From CBDBBY01 sp965203795 (GTDB taxonomy: Bacteria; Pseudomonadota; Alphaproteobacteria; Rhodobacterales; Rhodobacteraceae): a stretch of DNA of 64,000 bases. A program made the translations under genes and the position numbers. The first letter of the stretch is position 1, and each line of letters begins with the position of its first letter. The stretch spans positions 992,001 through 1,056,000 of the forward strand of contig OZ241915.1 of assembly GCA_965203795.1 (NCBI GenBank), read 5' to 3'. Of the stretch, positions 1 to 8,581 are shown one piece after another. The notes under the pieces were generated by a model. The model worked only from the letters and a program-made list of their open reading frames with translations, did no database searches and was not told where the DNA came from.

Positions 1-2189
1 TTCAAATAGGGAACCAGCAGAACCGCTATTCGATGATGGGTGCTGGCCGGAAAGCGCGCCCTCAGATGAGTGCTGATTTCGAGGCCCTCATAGTCCTTGG
101 GATCGACATCCGGAAAGCCCGTTATCTGGTCGAGCGTCGCATCCCCGCCTTCTGACCACAGGATTTTGCCGTAGAAGCCGACACGCTGGCCGGTGTAGCG
201 GAAAGTGTCGCTTCCGAGCTCCATCGGGCCGTTGGCATGCAGTAGCCAATCGACTGTGACGGGGCTTTCCGCATCGACGGTATCCACGAACACGAAGTAC
301 TCGTCACGCACGAAATAGACGTCGCGGCGGGCCAAGGTCACTTCGGGCGTCAGCGATTTGTACGCGGCCGTCGCGTCGCCGCTGATGAATGTGTGGTCTT
401 CGCGCTCTTCAGCGGCGAGGATCCGGCCCGAAGAGGCAAGCGCCTGCGCCTTGTCCTTCCCGGCATACTGCCCTTGTCCGTTGATCAGAATCGCGTTCTT
501 GGATCGCGTCTGGCGGCGCCAGACCTGATGCATGGAGCTGTTGAAGGCGACGTAGTGGCCGGACTGGATCGCCAAATCTTCGCCAAAGGCGCTCAGGCAG
601 AAGGCGTTTTGGTCGCCATGGCTGTGGCTGATCGAACCAAATCGGCTTGATTTCATCACGAACTGGATGTGCCGATCAGGATCGTCCATGTGGGTCTGGA
701 TCGCGGCCCAGCCGATGCCCTTGAAATGCTTCAGACGCCCGGTAGGGGCGGCGCCGTCTACCTGATCGAAGTCATGGCGGTAGACCATGTCGTCGAAGTT
801 CAGATCCCACCACCCGTAGTTGTAAAAGGCCATTTCGGTGCCGGGATCGTTTTTGACGACCTCGTCGAAGTACCACTGATAGGCCGGATTGCCGGTCACG
901 CCCGCGAACTGCCGCAGATTGTATCCGATCTTCAGCGCCGGCAGATCTCCCATCGTGCTGTCGTCGCCGAAAGTCGCTCGGCGGGTATCCGGCGCTTTGG
1001 TGTAGAGCGGAAAATCCCCTGTTTTCCGCAAAAACGGCCGTTCGTAGAGATCGATGCCCGTGTAGGATCGAAGCAGGTTCGCCGCATCAATCAGATAGGC
1101 CATACCGGTTGTCCAATAGTGCGGACCTTCCGCCCAGCCGCCGTCGGAGTCGCCCCACGGACTGTAGACGGCGGAAAGGAATTCTACGGAATAATGCAGC
1201 CATTCCTCGGCCTGCGGCTCTTCCCCGAGCATCGTGATGCAGGCTGGGATCAAAACCGCGGAAATCGAGCGCACGGCATGGCTGTCGTACGGGAAGATGT
1301 GGATCGAAGCATTCTTGATCGCATGATCCGCTACTTGGCGGGTGCGGGCTAGGAGCGCGGCGCGAACGGTCACGCGTTCGTGCTCGTTCAATTCTCCATG
1401 CAGCCAGTCGTAGCCCCACGCGAGCGCCAAGCAGACGCGGAACGCCCATTCATCGGTATAGGCGCGCGAGGTTTTGCCGTTCGGGTTCCAGGATGCGGCT
1501 TCCAAAAGCCAGGCTTTCGCGGTGTCCAGATGCGCCGCGTCGTTCAGGATTTGGCCGGCGACAGCCAAATGCCGGATCGCGTAAATCAACTCTTGGCAAT
1601 CAATGTAGGTTTGCCGCCAGATTGGGGCGACGCGCTTGTCGTTGGGATATCCGGCGGGCTCGGGCATAGGCGGCTTGCCTGTCCAAGGCTTCACCGAATT
1701 CTCGAAAAAGTTTGCCCAATTGCAGTGCCGGTCATCCCTTGCGACCGCCGCCTTGAACGCCTCGAGCTTGTCGGGGCCGAGCCAAAGTCGTGGGCGTGCC
1801 TGATCGGCATGGGCGAAGCGGTCCGCGCGGCTTGCCAAGGGCGTTTCGGGCAGTTCGGACGCGACGGCGAAAGCGCGCGAAACGCTCCAGTCGCTGGCTT
1901 GGTCGCCTTCCGCCCACAATGCGTAGGACCACGAATAGTCGCCCGGCTCCAGCGCTGCGGGCGGCGTGAAAAAGTTGACCGGGATGCCTTCGAATAGACG
2001 CTCGTCCCCTTGTCCCGTGATCTTCAGCGCATAGCGTGCGGTGTCGTCGATCTCGGGAAGCCAGGTAAAGCGGGGCGGGTTCTCTACGATCTCCGTGCCC
2101 GCGTCCGGAGCGTACTGAATCATCAAACGCCCCGCTGGCGGTTGGTCGAGGGCTTTCAGGCCGGTTGCTGAAGCGGACGTGGCTGACAT
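1..2189 (-). CDS. Exo-type oligoalginate lyase, PL15 family (3' end outside window)
   Basis: Cleaves alginate oligosaccharides to unsaturated monomers, acting after import. About 729 codons are visible from the ATG at 2189; the C-terminus runs off the window. The protein has an N-terminal DUF4962-like region (about 1-115), an alpha-barrel and a heparinase II/III-like C-terminal domain. It reads like Agrobacterium Atu3025 (PL15, about 776 aa) along its whole length, as I remember that sequence. Residues matching the catalytic His311/Tyr365/His531 of Atu3025 are seen as His304 (FPYDSHAVRS), Tyr358 (GPHYW) and a His in SHSHGDQNAF, with a constant offset of 7. No Sec signal is seen, which fits a cytoplasmic enzyme. 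It is the last visible gene of the importer operon, 64 nt after the binding-protein gene. Confidence 0.93.
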   Translation of the reverse strand, partial: MSATSASATGLKALDQPPAGRLMIQYAPDAGTEIVENPPRFTWLPEIDDTARYALKITGQGDERLFEGIPVNFFTPPAALEPGDYSWSYALWAEGDQASDWSVSRAFAVASELPETPLASRADRFAHADQARPRLWLGPDKLEAFKAAVARDDRHCNWANFFENSVKPWTGKPPMPEPAGYPNDKRVAPIWRQTYIDCQELIYAIRHLAVAGQILNDAAHLDTAKAWLLEAASWNPNGKTSRAYTDEWAFRVCLALAWGYDWLHGELNEHERVTVRAALLARTRQVADHAIKNASIHIFPYDSHAVRSISAVLIPACITMLGEEPQAEEWLHYSVEFLSAVYSPWGDSDGGWAEGPHYWTTGMAYLIDAANLLRSYTGIDLYERPFLRKTGDFPLYTKAPDTRRATFGDDSTMGDLPALKIGYNLRQFAGVTGNPAYQWYFDEVVKNDPGTEMAFYNYGWWDLNFDDMVYRHDFDQVDGAAPTGRLKHFKGIGWAAIQTHMDDPDRHIQFVMKSSRFGSISHSHGDQNAFCLSAFGEDLAIQSGHYVAFNSSMHQVWRRQTRSKNAILINGQGQYAGKDKAQALASSGRILAAEEREDHTFISGDATAAYKSLTPEVTLARRDVYFVRDEYFVFVDTVDAESPVTVDWLLHANGPMELGSDTFRYTGQRVGFYGKILWSEGGDATLDQITGFPDVDPKDYEGLEISTHLRARFPASTHHRIAVLLVPYL

Positions 2190-2217
2190 CGGTTATCCTG
2201 AACGGAAATGGATATGA

Positions 2218-2241
2218 GCGGGCGACTCGAAAGCCGCCCGC
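2218..2241 (-). promoter_or_regulatory. Intercistronic hairpin between binding-protein and lyase genes
   Basis: GCGGGCG at 2218-2224 pairs with CGCCCGC at 2235-2241. An inner CT/AG pair closes a four-base loop. No T-run follows, so it is not a canonical intrinsic terminator. Stem-loops after a periplasmic binding-protein gene often stabilise that gene's mRNA and lower expression of the next cistron. That role is inferred here. Confidence 0.5.
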
Positions 2242-2253
2242 CCGGAAGATTGG

Positions 2254-3804
2254 TTAGCTGCTGTACTGACGGTCGTAAGCCGACTGCATGGCTTCAAGGA
2301 CGTCGTTCAAGCCCATCTGGTCGAGGTCGGCCTGGTATTCATCCCAGTCAGCCTCAACGTCGCCTGTCCCAAGTATCCAAGCCTGCTGCCGCTCCAGCAT
2401 GTAGGTTCGGACCGACGGCCAGTACTTGTCGTAGACTGCCTGCTCTTCTTCGTTGAACGCGACTCCCAGGAACTGATCGATCAGGTAGTCGCCCTCGTCG
2501 TAAAGCGCGATGCCTTCCAGAGCGAATTCGTTCGACCACTGGCGTTCGTATTCGTAGTCTTGGAAATATCCGCGCGCGTGAAGCTGAGCCCCGATCAGGT
2601 ACAGCTGGCTGTTGACCGGACCGGCGTTCAGGAAGTCCTCCTTGAACTGCGGCTGACCGTTGACGAGATCGTACTGCTCGCCTTCGATGCCGAAATTCAC
2701 CAATCGGCGGCCTTCCGGGGAGAACCAGAAATCGAAGTACTTGATCGTGGTTACCGGGTCCCTGTTGGTGCCGCCGATCGCCCAGCCGTCCGGCTTGATC
2801 GGGATCCTGCGGTGCTCTTCAAAGCGTTCGCCGTTCACGTTCGCTGGCGGCGCGAAGGCTTTGAACACAAAGCCGGGGATGTCCGACGACAGGCGGTTGT
2901 ACCCGGATGTGGACGCGAACCAGTCGTGGGTCGCGCCGCCGAGGTTTTCGCTCAACAGGTATTCACGCGCTGAAGACCCGCGGGTGAAGACCTCCGCGTC
3001 CACCAGGCCTTCGGCGTACCAGCGGGTCAGGTTCTTGATGCCCTCGCGGTAGCCTTCACCGGCGTACGGATGCTTGATCATGCCATCATCGACGTAGAAG
3101 TCGTGATACGTATCGGACCCGGACGATCGTCCGCCCCACAGGGTAACCAAGCGGATCAGTTCTTCCCATTGACGGGCGAAGTACGGAACTTCGTCTTTCA
3201 GGCCGTTGCCGTTCGGGTCCCCATCGCGGAAAGCAACCAAGGCGGCTTCGAACTCCTCAAGGTTCTGAGGAACGTCCAAGCCCAGCTTATCCAGCCAGTC
3301 GTAGCGGATGAAGTAGGCCCGGCCGTATTTCCCGTCCGGCAGGTACGGAATGTAGTAAAGGTTGCCGTCCGCGGCCGTCAAAGCCGAACGCACGTTCGGA
3401 CGCTCCTCGAAATAGGCCGTCAGGTGCGGCGCATGCTCGTCGATCAGATCGTTGAGCGGCATGAACGCGCCTTGGGGGCCGTACTGGTTCACGATGTCCT
3501 TGATGCGTGACGTGCCGACGATGTCAGGGATATTGCCCGACGCCAGCAGCAGGTTGATCGCCTCTCCGCTGTTGTCGGTGTTGGACCCCATCGTCGCGTT
3601 CTTCAGGCAAACGTTGGTCATTTCGCAGGCTGCGATTTCGACCGGCCAGTTTTCATCATAGCTGGTGTAGCGCTTGTGGTGCATGTGCACCGTCAGCTCC
3701 ACAGGCGTGTCGGAGATCTTCAAATGGCCGTCTGCGAACGCAGGGGCCGAGATCCCCGCCGTCGCCAACGCAACAGCGGCAATGGTTAGTGTTGGTGACC
3801 GCAT
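2254..3804 (-). CDS. algQ2: Alginate-oligosaccharide ABC transporter, periplasmic binding protein (AlgQ1/AlgQ2-like)
   Basis: Periplasmic solute-binding protein that delivers alginate oligomers to the importer. Length is 516 aa from ATG 3804, chosen because a strong GAAGGAGG ribosome site precedes it; an upstream in-frame ATG at 3840 would add 12 residues ahead of the signal peptide. The signal peptide is about residues 1-24, ending AFA. The protein reads closely along its length with Sphingomonas sp. A1 AlgQ2: DENWPV, PDIVG, GAFMPLNDLID, THDWFAST, FQDYEYERQW and YDRQY are recognisable. An EF-hand-like loop (DPNGNGLKDEVP, about 196-207) matches the known calcium site of AlgQ proteins. The gene follows the permease genes of the same operon. 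Confidence 0.93.
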   Translation of the reverse strand: MRSPTLTIAAVALATAGISAPAFADGHLKISDTPVELTVHMHHKRYTSYDENWPVEIAACEMTNVCLKNATMGSNTDNSGEAINLLLASGNIPDIVGTSRIKDIVNQYGPQGAFMPLNDLIDEHAPHLTAYFEERPNVRSALTAADGNLYYIPYLPDGKYGRAYFIRYDWLDKLGLDVPQNLEEFEAALVAFRDGDPNGNGLKDEVPYFARQWEELIRLVTLWGGRSSGSDTYHDFYVDDGMIKHPYAGEGYREGIKNLTRWYAEGLVDAEVFTRGSSAREYLLSENLGGATHDWFASTSGYNRLSSDIPGFVFKAFAPPANVNGERFEEHRRIPIKPDGWAIGGTNRDPVTTIKYFDFWFSPEGRRLVNFGIEGEQYDLVNGQPQFKEDFLNAGPVNSQLYLIGAQLHARGYFQDYEYERQWSNEFALEGIALYDEGDYLIDQFLGVAFNEEEQAVYDKYWPSVRTYMLERQQAWILGTGDVEADWDEYQADLDQMGLNDVLEAMQSAYDRQYSS

Positions 3805-3836
3805 TTTATCCTCCTTCAGGTTGAGATGCGTTTCCA

Positions 3837-4718
3837 TCATTCTTTTACCCCGCCAAGCATGATGCCTTTGTTAAAGTACTTCTGGATGTAGGGGTAAAAG
3901 CACAGGACCGGGACAATCGAACAGACGATGATCGCGGCCGTTACGGTTTCGACGCTGTAGGGCGCGTCGATCAGGGTCGACGAGAATTCCTCGTCGTCTG
4001 ACAGGCGTGCGATAGTCTGGCGCAGGTAGACTTGCAGCGGGATCTTGCCTTCGTCCGTCAGCAAGACCATGGCCCAGAAAAAGCCGTTCCAGCGGGAGAC
4101 CACGCAGAAAAGAGTGATGGTTGCGATTGCAGGTTTGGACAGCGGCACGAAGACCTTCCAAAGCACTTGGAATTCGTTGGCCCCGTCCATTCGCGCCGCT
4201 TCCTCGAAACTTTGAGGAATGCTTTCAAAGAAGTTGCGCAACAGGATTATATTGAAGGCATTGCACGCGAACGCGATGACGATGCCGAACATGCTGTCCA
4301 GCAGACCGAGATCCCTCATGTTCAGCCAAAACGGGATCATCCCCGCGTGGAACCACATGGTGAATGCGATCATCAGGTTCCAGAACCGGCGGCCCAGCAA
4401 TTGGGGACGGCCGAGGGCGTAGGCGCCGGGGATAATGATGATCAGGCTCGTGATCGTTCCGCCGATCGTGTAGAAGAACGTGTTGCCGTACGAGTTCCAG
4501 AATTGAGGTTCGGAAAGGACGCGCTGATAGGCCGCCAAGGTCACGTCGACCGGAGTCACGACCACCGTTCCGGCTCGCGCGGCGAAACCCGAGCTGAACG
4601 ATACCGCCGCGATGTAAATGAACGGGTAGAGGGTCGACAATGTGAACAGTCCGATCAGGACCATGTTGATCCTGACAAAAACCTTGTCGCCGAGGGAGTA
4701 GAGGTTCCAGTTCTGCAT
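3837..4718 (-). CDS. algM2: Alginate ABC transporter permease, AlgM2-like (YtcP family)
   Basis: Inner-membrane permease subunit of 293 aa, the usual length for this family (AlgM2 is about 293). About six membrane helices are predicted by eye. The EAA loop is visible as EEAARMDGANEFQVLWKVFVPL, the contact site for the ATPase. Its partner should be the AlgM1-like subunit encoded immediately upstream, 10 nt away. Its stop lies 32 nt before the preferred start of the binding-protein gene. The neighbourhood, rather than this family alone, points to alginate oligomers as the substrate. Confidence 0.9.
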   Translation of the reverse strand: MQNWNLYSLGDKVFVRINMVLIGLFTLSTLYPFIYIAAVSFSSGFAARAGTVVVTPVDVTLAAYQRVLSEPQFWNSYGNTFFYTIGGTITSLIIIIPGAYALGRPQLLGRRFWNLMIAFTMWFHAGMIPFWLNMRDLGLLDSMFGIVIAFACNAFNIILLRNFFESIPQSFEEAARMDGANEFQVLWKVFVPLSKPAIATITLFCVVSRWNGFFWAMVLLTDEGKIPLQVYLRQTIARLSDDEEFSSTLIDAPYSVETVTAAIIVCSIVPVLCFYPYIQKYFNKGIMLGGVKE

Positions 4719-4728
4719 CAGAGCCGTC

Positions 4729-5694
4729 TCACCACAGCGACGTGCGCGACACGCGCTTCGAAATAGTGTTCGCAGTCATCACGAGGATGAAAGCGACCAC
4801 GGCATTGAAAAACCCCGCAGCGGCGGCCAAGTCGTACTGGCCCGATTGCAGGCCTTGGCGGTAGATGTAGGTATTGATCACGTCCGCCGTTTCGTAGGTC
4901 GCGGGCTGGTAGAGCAGGATGATCAGCTCAAATCCGACCTCCATCAGGTTTCCGATGCGGATGATCAGCATGATTATGATCGTCGGCATGATGGAAGGCA
5001 GCGTGATCCGCCACATCATCTGCCAGCGGCTGGCGCCGTCGACGACTGCGGATTCATAGAGCGAGGGATTCACGCCCGCGATGGCTGCGAGGAAAATGAT
5101 CGAGCTGAAGCCAGCCTCCTGCCATATTCCGGAACCGATGAAGATCGGGCGGAACCATTCGGCTTTGGTCAGGAAGTAGATCGGCTCGATTCCGAACCAA
5201 CCCAGGAAAGTGTTGACGATCCCGGCGCTCGGGCTGAACGCGGTGATTACGATGCCCGCGATGATCACCGTCGAGATGAAATGCGGCAGATAGACGATCG
5301 TTTGCGCCGTGCGCTTGAAGACCGCGTTGATGATCTCGTTGAACATGAGGGCCAGGATGATCGGAACGGGAAATCCGAAGATCAGGCTCAGCATGCTGAT
5401 CATGAACGTGTTTCTTATCGCCCGCAGGAATTGGGAGTTCGAGAACAGCGTCTCGAAATGCTCCATCCCGACCCAAGGGCTCGCGGCGATGCCGCGAAAC
5501 ACCGAGTAGTCCTTGAATGCGACTTGCAGGCCGTACATCGGCTTGTAGAGGAACACGATGAACCAAATGATCATCGGCGCCAGCATCACGTAGATCTGCC
5601 ACTCGCGCTTGAAGTGGTCGTAAAGCCAGATCGCCCTGTCGTTCAGCGTCTTCTTCCGCGCCGTCTTGGACGCAGGGTGGGCAAGATCGCTCAT
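4729..5694 (-). CDS. algM1: Alginate ABC transporter permease, AlgM1-like (LplB family)
   Basis: Inner-membrane permease of 321 aa (AlgM1 is about 324). It has a cytoplasmic N-terminus, about six membrane helices and an EAA-type loop (YESAVVDGASRWQMMWRITL). Its ATG overlaps the ATPase stop codon by 4 nt (ATGA at 5691-5694), so translation is probably coupled. With the AlgM2-like protein it should form the heterodimeric channel through which oligoalginate passes. LplB/YtcP-type permeases are also used for other oligosaccharides; the AlgQ-like binding protein and PL15 lyase make alginate the likely cargo. Confidence 0.9.
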   Translation of the reverse strand: MSDLAHPASKTARKKTLNDRAIWLYDHFKREWQIYVMLAPMIIWFIVFLYKPMYGLQVAFKDYSVFRGIAASPWVGMEHFETLFSNSQFLRAIRNTFMISMLSLIFGFPVPIILALMFNEIINAVFKRTAQTIVYLPHFISTVIIAGIVITAFSPSAGIVNTFLGWFGIEPIYFLTKAEWFRPIFIGSGIWQEAGFSSIIFLAAIAGVNPSLYESAVVDGASRWQMMWRITLPSIMPTIIIMLIIRIGNLMEVGFELIILLYQPATYETADVINTYIYRQGLQSGQYDLAAAAGFFNAVVAFILVMTANTISKRVSRTSLW

Positions 5695-6761
5695 GGCGCC
5701 AAGGCCCGGCCGGTTGCGGCGTCGAAGATTTTGACCAGCTGCGCCGGAATGTGAACCTCCGAAACTCCGGACAGGTGTTCGATTGTTCCTTGGGTTTCGG
5801 TTTTGAAAACCAGGTTCTTGTCGCCGCGCTTGGCATGAAGCAACGCCTCGGAACCAAGCGGTTCAACCAAGTCGAGCTCGATAGGAAACGGAGAGGTGTC
5901 CGCTCCGGGCTCCAAGGCGACGTGCTCCGGACGAATTCCGACGATCACCTCCCGGCCATGATCGCCTTTGATTGCGCCGTCCAGCTTGATCTTGACGCCG
6001 TCCACATCCGCGCCGTCCGCTGTCAGAACCCCTTTCATCTGGTTCATGGGCGGGGAGCCGAGGAAGCCTGCCACGAAGGTGTCGACCGGGTTCATGAACA
6101 AGTCCATCGGAGTGCCGACCTGTTCGATGTGCCCGTCATTCATGACAACGATCCGGTCGGCAAGCGTCATGGCCTCCACCTGATCATGGGTCACATAGAT
6201 GGAGGTCACTCCCAAACGGTTGTGCAAACGCCGGATTTCCGCGCGCATCTGCGTTCGAAGCTTGGCGTCCAGGTTGGACAGCGGCTCGTCGAACAGAAAC
6301 ACCTTCGGGGATCGCACAATCGCCCGCCCCATGGCCACCCGCTGGCGCTGCCCTCCGGAAAGGTCCGCCGGGCGGCGATGCAGGTAGTCGGTCAATTCCA
6401 ATATCTTGGCGACATCCCTGATCTGCGTTTCGATCTCGCGCTTCGGCATTCGACGAATACGGAGGCCGAAGGCCATGTTCTCGGCGACATTCAGGTGCGG
6501 ATAGAGCGCGTAGTTCTGGAAAACCATCGCCACGTCGCGGTCTTTCGGGGCGATTCTGTTCACCACCCGGCCATTGATCGCGATCTCGCCTTCGGAGATC
6601 TCCTCCAGCCCGGCAATCATGCGAAGGGTCGTTGATTTGCCGCATCCGGAAGGCCCGACAAGGACGACGAATTCCTTTTCCGCAACAGTCAGGTCAATGC
6701 CGTGCACAACCTGAACTTCGCCGTAGCGCTTGAATACAGTGTCGAGAGTTACCCCTGACAT
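5691..6761 (-). CDS. algS: Alginate ABC transporter ATP-binding protein, AlgS-like (MalK/UgpC type)
   Basis: Cytoplasmic ATPase that powers the importer; it would act as a homodimer. From ATG 6761 it is 356 aa (AlgS is about 363). That start has GGAGGA five nt upstream, so I prefer it to an in-frame start at 6815. Walker A is GPSGCGKST (about 36-44). The Q-loop (FQNYALYPHL), signature LSGGQRQRV, Walker B FLFDEP and His switch VTHDQVEAM are all intact. A C-terminal TOBE/MalK-type regulatory region follows (VGIRPEHV). It is the first gene of the operon and sits below the palindromic site at 6822-6831. Confidence 0.92.
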   Translation of the reverse strand: MSGVTLDTVFKRYGEVQVVHGIDLTVAEKEFVVLVGPSGCGKSTTLRMIAGLEEISEGEIAINGRVVNRIAPKDRDVAMVFQNYALYPHLNVAENMAFGLRIRRMPKREIETQIRDVAKILELTDYLHRRPADLSGGQRQRVAMGRAIVRSPKVFLFDEPLSNLDAKLRTQMRAEIRRLHNRLGVTSIYVTHDQVEAMTLADRIVVMNDGHIEQVGTPMDLFMNPVDTFVAGFLGSPPMNQMKGVLTADGADVDGVKIKLDGAIKGDHGREVIVGIRPEHVALEPGADTSPFPIELDLVEPLGSEALLHAKRGDKNLVFKTETQGTIEHLSGVSEVHIPAQLVKIFDAATGRALAP

Positions 6762-6821
6762 TGCTCCTCCGTGGACCGCGGATCTTCGGCATGATTCGAG
6801 CAGTCCCTTGCCCAAACTGGT

Positions 6822-6831
6822 ATACTAGTAT
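6822..6831. promoter_or_regulatory. Palindromic operator-like site upstream of the alginate operon
   Basis: ATACTAGTAT is a perfect 10-bp palindrome inside a locally AT-rich stretch, about 61 bp upstream of the algS-like start. On the minus strand TTGTAA lies on the upstream side and TATACC overlaps the palindrome, so a bound repressor would block the promoter. GntR-family regulators of the FCD group often bind short palindromes of this kind. No regulator gene is present nearby, so the assignment is inferred. Confidence 0.4.
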
Positions 6832-6986
6832 TTACACCTTTACAAGCGCCCGATTGGGTTCACTGCATTCTGGACTGTCAGGGTCTTTGCTCATGCTTGA
6901 TACGCGGAGCAGGTGGCTTTCCGACAGTCGCCAACGGAGATTCCTATTCGGAAGCAGGAGCCGCCTGCTGTGCAGCAGTTCCACAT

Positions 6987-7340
6987 CATGCGGCGGCTTT
7001 CACGAACTCTTAGGGCGTGCGGCATCCGGGGAGCAGTGGGGCTTGTGGTTGAAGTCGTCGGTGAAGGCATCCGTGAGGAGGTTCACGCCGTCCACCTTGC
7101 CAAGGACCTCACGGCATTCGTGGAACTCGCAAGCGAGGTTCCGGTCGTGCGCCCGATGTGGGCGTCTCGTTTCGAAGAGAGGGCATCGCCCATGGCGCGA
7201 TTCATGCTGCCGGAGTTCGCGTTCGAATTTGTCCACGAATTTGATCCCCGGTCGCCTTGAATGACTTTCATCGGAAACTGTATCCCACGAACGAGCTTGT
7301 CATGGGCGTCCTTGGCGCAGCGGATGGAGGCCGTCCGATA
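6987..7340 (-). pseudogene. Decayed IS481-type (DDE) transposase, C-terminal fragment
   Basis: Minus-strand translation gives a rotated DDE integrase core in broken frames. One frame reads FPMKVIQGDRG (the usual pattern is FPxKxIQVDGGSEF). At about 7245 the frame shifts to KFVDKFERELRQ and continues to VDGVNLLTDAFTDDFNHKPH, like the family's C-terminal NxLIDAFxxxYNxxRPH. The last codons RTP-EFVKAAA need another frame with an in-frame TAA. The N-terminal half and clear terminal inverted repeats were not found. It marks past insertion-sequence activity in this accessory patch. Confidence 0.65.
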
Positions 7341-7758
7341 CGTCATTGTACAGGTCCGATTGGAAATTGGGACCGCCGCCGTCGGCTGCGACAAGGGCGT
7401 GTCTTCGCCTGCCGACGCCAGCAGAAAAGTGCTTGCATCGATATTTCCACCACCCGTGCGGCCGCCTCTACCGTTGGCCAGCATTTAGTGGCCGAGCGCC
7501 GCCGGGCTAGGACATGCCCCTTCGGCGTGCCGCTTCCGCACCGCGACAGACGCCGTGCTTACGATTCGCTCATAATCCAAATGCTCTGGCCACGGGTTCC
7601 TTTCCGTTAAGCTCACAAAAACGGCTTGGAACAGCTACGCCCACCAGCGCAAGGGGCACCAGAAATGCTTGAACCCAGTCATCGCGCCATATCATATGCA
7701 GTACACGTGGATTCAATAGGATTCGACTTAACATTAATTGGTCACTCGAAACGTTCCA
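7341..7758. other. Non-coding stretch, nothing recognised
   Basis: AT-richer than its surroundings. Short open frames on both strands match nothing I recognise. It may hold the rest of the decayed insertion element and the 3' flank of the Panacea-associated gene. Confidence 0.4.
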
Positions 7759-8145
7759 TCATTCACGACTTGGTCCTAAAGCGATGTGTTTTTGAGCAAA
7801 GGTAGTTACGACAGCGCCCAAGCTCCCTGAAAAAATAACGGTTTGTATCCTTGACAGCTGTTCATCCGCAAGCCATTCCCAAGGTGTTAGGAAATGCCAC
7901 AGCCAAATGCTCATGCTTGCCACGAACACGAATGCAAAGAACCACATCAGGCCAACACCGATCCATCCGGAGTGCTGGATAAACCTAAGGACGCTTATGG
8001 CTCTGGTGCCTTCAAGAGCAGCCCGATCCGGCCACTCCAAGTCTTCATTTGTTGCGACTCTATCGGTTTCCCATTCCTTTCCCCCAACCCAATTAGGAGT
8101 TGGTGGTTGCGCTGGGTCTAGCACGCTATTCTTTTTGTCTTGCAC
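7759..8145 (-). CDS. Two-helix membrane protein paired with a Panacea-domain protein; candidate PanT-like toxin
   Basis: 128 aa, from a GTG start at 8145 with AGGAAG upstream, inside the end of the preceding gene (20 nt overlap). Residues 1-55 are polar. A strong membrane helix spans about 60-84, followed by a WLWHFLTPWEWLxxEQLxxIQT segment and a second, weaker hydrophobic stretch (about 102-117). I do not recognise a named family. Panacea-domain antitoxins are known to neutralise unrelated toxins, some of which damage membranes, so a toxin role is a reasonable inference from position, overlap and topology. Alternatively it is a membrane effector of another conflict system. Confidence 0.6.
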   Translation of the reverse strand: MQDKKNSVLDPAQPPTPNWVGGKEWETDRVATNEDLEWPDRAALEGTRAISVLRFIQHSGWIGVGLMWFFAFVFVASMSIWLWHFLTPWEWLADEQLSRIQTVIFSGSLGAVVTTFAQKHIALGPSRE

Positions 8146-8581
8146 TTAGTTCTTCCTGATAGTGTGCCTTGATTAGATCGTCAGGAATTTGAATACCAAC
8201 AACATTGGGGCGGTATACCTGCTGCCAAGGCGTTCCTTGACGATGAGTGAGATTGGATAGGGCGATTCCTGAATAATGACCGTAATGTTCCGCGATGCTA
8301 TCCAGAAACACTTCAAGATCTGGATTCGAGATTGGGCTGTCGGCGATGAGAGAATGAGGGATAATGTTGCGTCCAAAGTGCTTGGTGGCTTGGTATAAGC
8401 TTGGAATTATTGGCCCATACTTCCATGCCTCAATACGGTCATCAAACAGTTTTTTATTATGCATGGCTAAATTCCACCCGTATGCAATGTATACGAGCTT
8501 AACCAGCTGCATAGGCGTGAGTTCCAGACCACGCCGCTTAGCTAGCTTCAAAATATCGTCTGCGATTGTTTGTGCATCCAT
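8126..8581 (-). CDS. Panacea domain (DUF4065/SocA-like) protein, putative antitoxin
   Basis: 151 aa from ATG 8581; an upstream ATG at 8623 would add 14 residues, and neither has a clear ribosome site. The Panacea fold signature is plain: LTPMQLVKLVYIAYGWNLA, then LFDDRIEAWKYGPIIPSLY. Proteins of this family include the adaptor/antitoxin SocA and the PanA antitoxins of PanAT systems. The downstream gene overlaps its 3' end on the same strand, the arrangement expected for a co-translated toxin-antitoxin pair. No phage genes surround it. The family call is firm; the antitoxin role is inferred. Confidence 0.82.
   Translation of the reverse strand: MDAQTIADDILKLAKRRGLELTPMQLVKLVYIAYGWNLAMHNKKLFDDRIEAWKYGPIIPSLYQATKHFGRNIIPHSLIADSPISNPDLEVFLDSIAEHYGHYSGIALSNLTHRQGTPWQQVYRPNVVGIQIPDDLIKAHYQEELSARQKE

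Noticed and set aside
393..1997. Several plus-strand open frames in the first 2 kb
   Set aside because: All lie opposite the PL15 lyase, which is continuous on the minus strand and matches its family throughout.
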